This document shows, one piece after another, positions 1 to 9,000 of a DNA stretch of 10,701 bases. The DNA is from Gammaproteobacteria bacterium (GTDB taxonomy: Bacteria > Pseudomonadota > Gammaproteobacteria > Enterobacterales > Kangiellaceae): contig JABXIW010000101.1 in NCBI GenBank assembly GCA_013372875.1, positions 1 to 10,701 of the forward strand, read 5' to 3'. Positions within the stretch are counted from its first letter, which is position 1; the number at the start of each line of letters is the position of its first letter. The translations under genes were made by a program, and so were the position numbers. The notes under the pieces are model-generated. The model made no database searches and was not told where the DNA came from. It was given only the letters and a program-made list of their open reading frames with translations.

Positions 1-3000
1 CGACGGATTTTGATGGTGATGTATCGAATACTCTCACGTTGCCGATCACTGTTGTGGATGACGTACCAACCATCGACGGTTTGGCTCAGGGTAGTGAACA
101 GATCGTCGATGAGGACGACCTACCGCAGGCTACTGACCGTACTCAAGACACCATCATCGGTGGTACCTTCGATGTAACAGAAGGGGCAGACCAAGTAACC
201 TCGATTCAACTGAGTGATTTGACGACGCCAGTTAGTACATTGATGTCTGGCGGAGAGGCAATCACCTTAGTCTTAACGTCCAATACTGGCGGGGTGAATG
301 TTTATCAAGGTATCACGGTTAATTCTCAAGAAGTGGTGTTTGAGTTAACTCTGAATGCGTCAAATAACTCCTATGAGTTTGATCTTAGAAAAGCACTTGA
401 TCATCCTGATGGCAATCAGCAAAACAACATTATAATCGAACTGCCAATCACCGTGACTGACGGTGATGGCGATGTATCACCAGTGTTCACGTTACCGATT
501 TCGGTGGTAGACGATGTACCCGTGGTAACGAATATAGACCGCTTACAAGTGCATGAAGATGATTTGCCGCTGGGCTCAGACGAGACCAAGGAGCCTCTAA
601 CGGTTTCTGGTCAGTTTGAAGTGACCAGCGCGGATGGTATCGACTCATTTGTTCTGGATCTCAATTCCAATCTACTGCCTGCACTTACTTCTGGCGGCGA
701 GAGCATCACGATTACTCAAGATGCTACAGCGTCAACGAGTGATGCTTTGGTTTATGTCGGAAAAACCGTTGGTGGCGACACCATTTTCACGCTGACATTG
801 CATCAAGACGGACGCTACGATTTTGAATTGTCTGGCGCGCTCGATCATGCGACGAATGCTGATGACCTGACCATCAATCTGCCGATTGTGATTACCGACG
901 GCGACAACGATTCCGTTAACGCGACGTTGCCAGTCACTATTTTGGATGATAAGCCGACGATTGAAGCTATTCGTCCAGGAAGTCACTTATCCATTGATGA
1001 GGATGACATTCCGAACAAAGGGTCGGATGGTCAAGGTGGTCATATTATCGGCGGACATTTTGATGTCGTTGACGGTGCAGATTCTATCGTTAGCTTCCAA
1101 TTGGAGGATCTTGTCTCACCTGTTGCTGGGTTAACGTCAGCAGGTCAGCCACTAGAGCTTGTTGAATACTCAAACGCGAATGGCGTGATTGAGTACCGTG
1201 CGTACGTGCAAGGCACTACCGATATCGTGTTTAAACTTACGTTAAATGCTGGAGATGATAGGTATCAATTTGAATTACTTGCTCAGCTAGACCATCCAAA
1301 TGGAAATGGTGAAAACGAGCTAGTGATTGATTTTCCTGTGAATGCCACGGATTTTGATGGTGATGTGTCGAACACGATTAGTTTGCCAATTACCGTTATT
1401 GATGATGTGCCGTCTATCACTGGGGTGGATAATAGTAGCCAGTTGACGATTGACGAAGATGATTTACCTGCTGGCTCTGATACTTCTGGCTTACGAGTGT
1501 TAGATGGACACTTTAACGTTGTTGCTGGCGCTGATGAAATCGTCAGTTATCACGTTTCTGACTTAGCTGGCGCGGTTGCTGGTTTGCAGTCAAATGGTCA
1601 AGATGTGGAACTAAGACTGGTATCTGAAGCCGACGGTGTAAGCACCTATGAAGCGGTGATTGTTGGCACGAACACGCAGATTTTCACCCTAACGTTGGAT
1701 GCAAAGGACAATAACTACCAATTTGAGTTAGTGGGCCCTGTGGATCATCCTGCTGGCGCGGGCGAAAACAGCCTAACGTTAGATATTCCTATTTCTGTTA
1801 CTGACTTCGATGGTGATACATCGGCATCTGTAAACTTGCCAATCACCATCGTGGATGACGTGCCGGAAATCAAAACGGCGACGCCGTTGTTCTTAGATGA
1901 AGATGACTTGCCTTCAGGCTCAGAGCTGAGCAAAGACAGCCTAGAAGCAAGCGGCAGCTTTGATAGCGTGGAAGGTGCGGATACGATAGTTTCTTACCAG
2001 TTAGATTTGTCTGGCAACCCAATCAGCGGGGTAACGTCAGGCAGCCAAGCGGTCACGCTCGTACAAACTGGTGTGAATAACAACAACTACACTTACCAAG
2101 GTCAAACGCCAGATGGAAAATCGGTGTTTACTCTGGTGTTAAATGCTGACGGAACATACAAATTCACGCTAGAAGGCGTATTGGAACATGGTGCTCAGGG
2201 CGAAGATTTACTGACGCTTAATCTGCCTGTTTTTGCGACGGATGTGGATGGCGATACCGCTGGTATCAATCTTCCTGTGACGATCACAGATGATGTTCCA
2301 ACGATTTACGATAGTTCCATCACTCGTGTTGAAGGGCAAGGAACGCGAACCGTTCAACTGTTCCAAGACCCTGTAGAAGGCGACTTAAATTATGGTGCAG
2401 ATGGCAGTGAGCTGACCTCATTTAGCGCAGACGATTCAGGTATCTATTTCAAACAGAATGGAATAGATATGACAACCGTTGATCTTAACGGCAGCAATCA
2501 AACGGTTTTTGTACATAAAACCCTAAACGGCGTTGACACTGAAATTGGACGTTTGATTGTTCGAACTGACGGCTCTATTAGCTTTCGACCAAATGACGAT
2601 CTTGATCATACCGATGCGGCTTCAATCGATTTCACGGTTCATGTTACGGCTACCGATGGTGACGGCGATACGAGTACCGCCGATCTCGACATCTCCGTGA
2701 CCGACAGAAATGCACAAATCGATACCTCATCGGTGTTGTCTTTCGAAGATAAAGGCCGTGACGGTTCTATCCTTGGTACTGAGAATGCCAATACGCAAGA
2801 TAACTTATCTGGTCTAGATACTACGCCAGCGAAAGTCGATCTAGTGATTAACTTGCACGACCTCGATAGAAATGAAAGCCTAGGCGATATCACGATTCGC
2901 GATGCGAGCACGCACAACGGCACGTTCTATTATCGAAATGCCAATGGTGAGTACATTGAACTTACGCCAGTCAATGGCTCTGTTGTGTTGGACGGTTCGA

Positions 3001-6000
3001 ATGTCATTCAATCATTCAATGGTGAGTTCGTTACGCTTGAGAACCTCTATTTTGTGCCTGACCGCCATTTTGCGACAGGCGATAGTGGCGTAGATCCACG
3101 CATCCGAGTTGAGATCCTTAATAACGGTGTGTCTGACCACATCATCAATGGCAGGCTCAACATTCAAGTGGAAAGCGTTGCAGACATCGCGACTTGGACG
3201 GCAAACAGTACCTTTAACTACACGGTTGATGAAGATGGTAACAACGTTTCTCTGAACATCAGCGCGCAAACACAAGACAGCAGTAACCCAGAAAGCATCG
3301 TGTACGAACTTGTCTTTACCCAAGGAGAGGGCAACGCAACGCTAGTTTACTCAGATGGCAGTGCCATCGCGCAAACGGGTGGGGTATACCTTGTTGATGC
3401 AAGTCGAATTGGCGATGTTCAAGTCGATCCAATTGATAACTTCTCGGGTGAAATAAAAATTGATGTCACTGCGATCACCACGGAGAGCGTGAATCCACTG
3501 ACAGGTAAAGAAACGGCTCGCTCAGAAACGGAAACCATCGTCATTGATGTCACTCCGGTCGCTGATGCTGGCAGCTTTACCGTTAATCGCATCAATATTT
3601 TCGAGGATAACGCTCGCACTCAAGATACGGTCGATCCGGTTACTGACCACGACCCACTTCAATTAAGCGAAGTGATTTCAATGAAACCATCCGCGGATAT
3701 GGATGGTTCAGAAGAGCTGTTTGTTCGCATCTCGAATTTTTCTATCGACGGCGTGACGCTTGTCTGGCTCGATGGCGCGAATCCTTCACAGATTGTTGAA
3801 GTGACGGATGGCAGCGGCAATGTGCTGTATTACGAAATTCCTGAGTCGCATCTGACGAATGTAGAAGTGCTGCCACCACTGCACAGTAACGACGATTTCA
3901 CCTTCAGCGTAGAAGGCATCGTAAAAGACAACGCATCGCTATCAACAGGTTCCGCGCAAGATGTACTTTCACTCGGGAACAAAACCGTCATTGTTGATGT
4001 GAAAGGCGTAGCGGATATTCCAATCGTTGAACTCAATGATAAGTCAGGTATTTGGCAAGAGTTTGATGATGGTAACGTACGTGGCGTTCAAACATTTGTG
4101 GATGAAAATGGCCAAGTTGATATTTCGTTCAGCATTCTTTCTGGAGAAGTCAAAGACAACCCTAACGACCACTCTGAAACGGTAACGGTACTGCTTTCCA
4201 ACATTCCTGATGGCGTTGAGATATTTGATAATGATGGTAACTCGGTCGATTTAACGTTCGTTGGGTACGATGGTAATAACCAGCCAATCTATGAAGCGAA
4301 TATTACGCAAGCAAACATCAACTCGGGCATTGTGATTAAACCGGAAGCATCGTCTACCGAGAATATTCACATCACAGCAACTACGATCGTTACTGAAAAC
4401 GATGGTCATACGCGCACCTCAACTGGGGAAATTCGTGTGATTGTTGGCCCTGTGATTGACGCAAGAAATAACTATACCGTGGTTTCGGAAGGTGACGAAG
4501 ATACGCGCTTCAACATCGACTGGAAACCAACGACCAGCCAAAGTCCAGATGCCGATGAGTTCTTCTCAGAAGTGACGATTTCTGGCTTCCCTCCGAGTTG
4601 TACCGTGTTCGTGGATGGTGTAGCGCAAACGCTCGTCGCTGGTACGTTAACATTAACGCCACAAGCCAATGAATCGGAGCAAGGCTTCTCTGCTCGCGTT
4701 ACGCAGAGTGGTTATGTTCAAGTTGAGTTGGAACAAGATTCCAGTACCGACTTTGATTTGAGCACAACGTTGACTGTGAAAGAGATTGACCATGAGTACG
4801 TTGATGCGGCAAATCCAGGACAAGGGATTGCAGAAGCGGTGATTACTGGTTCGGTTCACGTTCAAGTGAATCCGGTTGTTGAGCCGGAAGATACCTCTGG
4901 TGCGATAGGCGATCAAACGCGCTTGTTGGTCACCGAAAGTAATGGTACTGCGATAGACGTTGTTAAATCGGATGCGCAAGGTGCAATCGACTTTACAATC
5001 AACACCTCTGCGGGTGGCCAAGCTGGTGCAAACATCATTAAATATCAAGAGTTTGATGCTTCTTCGGATGAGGTGGTAACTGAACTGGTTGTTCAGTTGC
5101 ACACGACCGATCCTGCCATCCTTAACCAGCTAGTCATTATCGGAGCACTGAATGAAGGTGACGGCCGTTGGACGATCATTGATGAGGAGAATTTCTGCAT
5201 CAAAGCGCCATCTGGCCTAGATTTGACGCCTAACGACGACACTGACAATGGTGATAACGGCGGTTTATCGCAAATTGGTTTGACGATTTACGCGCGTGTG
5301 AATGACTTAGGTGAAGATTCGGTTGAAAAAGACGCAACTGAAATAAGACAAACGGACGTGATGTTGGAGTTCCCAACGGTTCTTACTCCGCAAACCAGTG
5401 TCGCGGCCGAAATTGACGTGACCGATGACGTACAAATTGAGGGCTCAGAAGACAACTTTGTCGATCTTGGTGCTCAGCTTACTTCCAAGATTGATGTGAT
5501 CAATCCTGATGGTGTGGAAGACGTATTGACCATCGTCATTGACCCATCTTCACCTGGTATTCCGCCGGGCCTAATCATTACGGGTACGGACGTTGATTTT
5601 ATTAACGGCAAATACGTATTCCAAGCGGATATCGACGCAAGCGGAAACATTGTTGGCCTTGAAGGCTTAACGATGCGCGTGGCTGAAGATTATGCTGGCG
5701 ACTTCGTTTTGCCAGTAAGATTTGTGACTAAAGATACGGGCTCTGCAGATGAAAAATCGTCCACAGAACTGATTCCGGTGCAAATTCTGCCAGTTGCTGA
5801 CGTGCCAAGCTCGGCAGGCGACCAGCCGTTGGATCGCAACATCACGCCAGATGTCACAGTCGATATTACCGGAACACTTGGTCTTGATGCGAACAAGCAG
5901 CCTGTTGATGATCTCAATAACGATATTCCAACCGCTGATGGTATTGGTTACGAAGATGGATTAATTCAGCTTAATTTGAACGTCGATTTTGCAGATGGCT

Positions 6001-9000
6001 TCAACAACACATTAGGCGGTAGAGAAACGTTAACCAACATCAAGTTGACGCTTGATGACACGACACAGGGTGAGTTTGTCGATAGCAATGGCAATAGTTT
6101 GGGCACGAGTATCGAATTTAATGAAGCCGATATTTTAGCGGGAGCGTTGGACAACGTTCTGTTCAAACCGAGTGAAAACTACCCGGTTGGCGGTGGCCAA
6201 AATACGGTGAAAATTAATATCGAAGGCGAAATCACAGACGTTGCCGTGTTTGACCAATCGACATTGATCAATCCGGGCGATAACGTAGATGTACGCACCT
6301 TTAACGACGACGTGACATTTGAAGTCACGCCTGTCGTGGATGACATTGTAATTACGGGAACCGATCCAAGTCAGCCTATCGTCGTGACGGGTGATGAAGA
6401 TACGTTGATTTCACTCAACCAGTCAGGTACCGGAGTGACGATCAGTCTGACCGACGATGATGGCTCTGAAAGCTTTGTTTCACTTAAGCTGACTGGTATT
6501 CCGAATGACTTTGTTGTTGAGTCTAATTCATCCGATTACATTGTGAAAAACGCAGGCAATGGCGAGTGGAGCATTCAAGTTAAAGACTTGACGCAAACTT
6601 CCATCGACTTGAGCGATATTCAAATTAAGCCGCCAAAACACTTTAGTGGTGAAGTTGAAATCGGTATCTCTGTCTTCATTCAAGAAGAGTTGTTGAAAGT
6701 GCCTACCGAGCGAAACAGCAACTTTACGTTAGTCGTTAACCCGATTGGCGACGACGTGGATGTTAACCCAGATACCCAAGTCTCAGGCAACGAAGGCGAA
6801 GACATTACCATCAACGTGAATGCGCTGGTGGTGGATAACAAAGAGTCGATTGGCGACGGTGCAAATTATCAAGAGAATGATCCAGAAACACTGAGGGTTG
6901 AGATTTCAAACGTACCAGATGGTGCGAGCTTGTCACTTCCAGATGGAACGACATTTGTTGATCAAGGTAGTGGTGTTTTTGTCCTTGAAATCAATGCTCA
7001 AGACCTAGATCAAATCGTCTTTAACTCTGGTGATAGAAACGACAATTCTTGGGCTGGCTCGCTTCATTTTAAAGTGCAAGCGGTCGATACCGGCCTAGAC
7101 GGCAGCCAAAGCTTGGGTAATGCGGAAGAGTTTGATGTGTCTGTCGATGTTACAGCGGTAAACGACAGACCTGACTTCGTTAATGTTGTCGATGTGGAAA
7201 CACCTGAAGACAACGCCTTATTGCTAAATAGCTTCGGTATCTCTGATGTCGATGCGGTACTTGATAACCCGAATGCAGAGTATGTTCTTAATGTAGCGGT
7301 AGATAGCGGGTATCTCGCATTGAACGCTAACGTTATCTCGAAATATGGTTTGACGGTTCAGGGTGACGGTACAGGAGCGGTTGAGCTAAAAGGTTCAGTC
7401 GCAGATCTCAATGCCGCCATTGCAGAAGGATTGATAGAGTTCAACCCTGATCTCAACTTCTTCGGCGATGTTACTGTGAACATTACAGTCGATGACCAAG
7501 GTAACGAAGGCATTGTTATTAGTGGTGTTGATGACACTTTAAACACCAACAGCAGCAGTTTTGTGATTGATGTTACAGCCGTGAACGATGCGCCTGAAAC
7601 GTCGCCAGTTACCTTGACAAGTATTGGTGAAGACAGTGGTGTATTTGCAATTTCTACATCAGATTTGCTTGTGAATGCCACTGATGTGGAAAACGACAAC
7701 TTGACGGTGAGTAACGTTCAACTTGTGGACCCTAGTTCTGGCTCTTTGGCGTTTAACTCAGCCACAGGGAATTGGGAATTTACGCCAGCTCCGGGTTACA
7801 ACGGTCCTGTCGAGCTGACTTACGATATTACGGACGATGGCACAACAAATGGTGTATCCGATCCTAAGACGGTATCGGGTTCTGCATCTTTTGAAGTGTT
7901 CGATGTAAACGATGCACCTCAAACATCGGAAGTGGCGTTTTCTTCGATAGAAGAAGACAGCGGCGCTGTGAGTATTACTGCCTCGGAACTATTGGCAAAC
8001 GCGACCGATCCGGAAAACGATAACTTGACGGTCAGCAACGTCATGCTTGCGGATCCATCGTCGGGAACGATCACGCAGATTAGCGCGACGGAATGGCGCT
8101 TTGAACCATCAGCAAACTTCAACGGCGACGTGAGTTTTGTCTATGACATTACTGATGATGGCACAACCAATGGAGCACCGGATCCAATCACAATCAGCGG
8201 TTCTGCGGTCATGAACGTTCAAGCGGTTAATGATGCTCCGGAGATTGATGGCTCATTAGTAACCAGCGCGATCTTCGAATCGGCAGGTCAAAAAATATCA
8301 GGCATTACGATAGCGGATGTGGATTTCACTGGTATCCATGAGAACGAGATCATGACGATTTCGCTCAGCACGAGTGAAGGTGATGTCAGTGTTATCGCGC
8401 CATCCGGCAGTGGTGTGACGCAAGGTGTTGGTTTAGCGGGTGAAACCGTGTTGATGGGGACGTTGTCCCAACTTAATGCGGTGTTGACTTCGACAGATCC
8501 AAATGTCGGTGTTTTTGTCGATGCAAGTGACGTGAACAGTTCAGCTATTTCATTGACGGTTACAGCAGACGATAATGGAATTTACTATGAGAATTCCACA
8601 GGAACGTCGCTGCAAACCACCGAAACATTTGATATTAACGTGACACCAGTGGCAGACAAACCGACGCTTGCCTTTGACGCAAACTTTAATTACATCCAGC
8701 GCATTACTGCTAGCCAAAGTGCGAGTTTTCAGGGCGTAGCGTTAGTCGGCATTATTGCTGCACTGACGGATTTGGATGAAGTCTTAGCGTTAGAGGTGAC
8801 AGGCGTTCCAATAGGCGCCACGCTAACGAGTGATGCGACCACATCGAGCATCAGTTTTGATAGCGCGACTTCTACTTGGACAGTGCCTGCTGATGAAATT
8901 GATACGCTTCACATCGATAACGTGCGCCAAGGTGATCACGATATCACGCTGACTGCGGTTTCAACGGAATCGAATGGCGATCAAGCGTTCTCAGACCCAA

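Noticed and set aside
39..41. TTG as the start codon of the adhesin
   Set aside because: Codons upstream (3-38) encode the same repeat sequence as found before the next repeats, with no stop, so the gene continues left of the window.
57..2288. CRISPR-like or phage-derived array, given the regular spacing of repeats
   Set aside because: The period of about 435-456 bases is in frame, the repeats are conserved at protein rather than DNA level, and they lie inside one coding sequence.
4653..5102. 149-codon open frame on the minus strand inside the adhesin
   Set aside because: It is fully antisense to a well-supported domain, its product resembles no family I know, and I made no separate case for a ribosome site. 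Long antisense frames are expected in such a compositionally biased gene.
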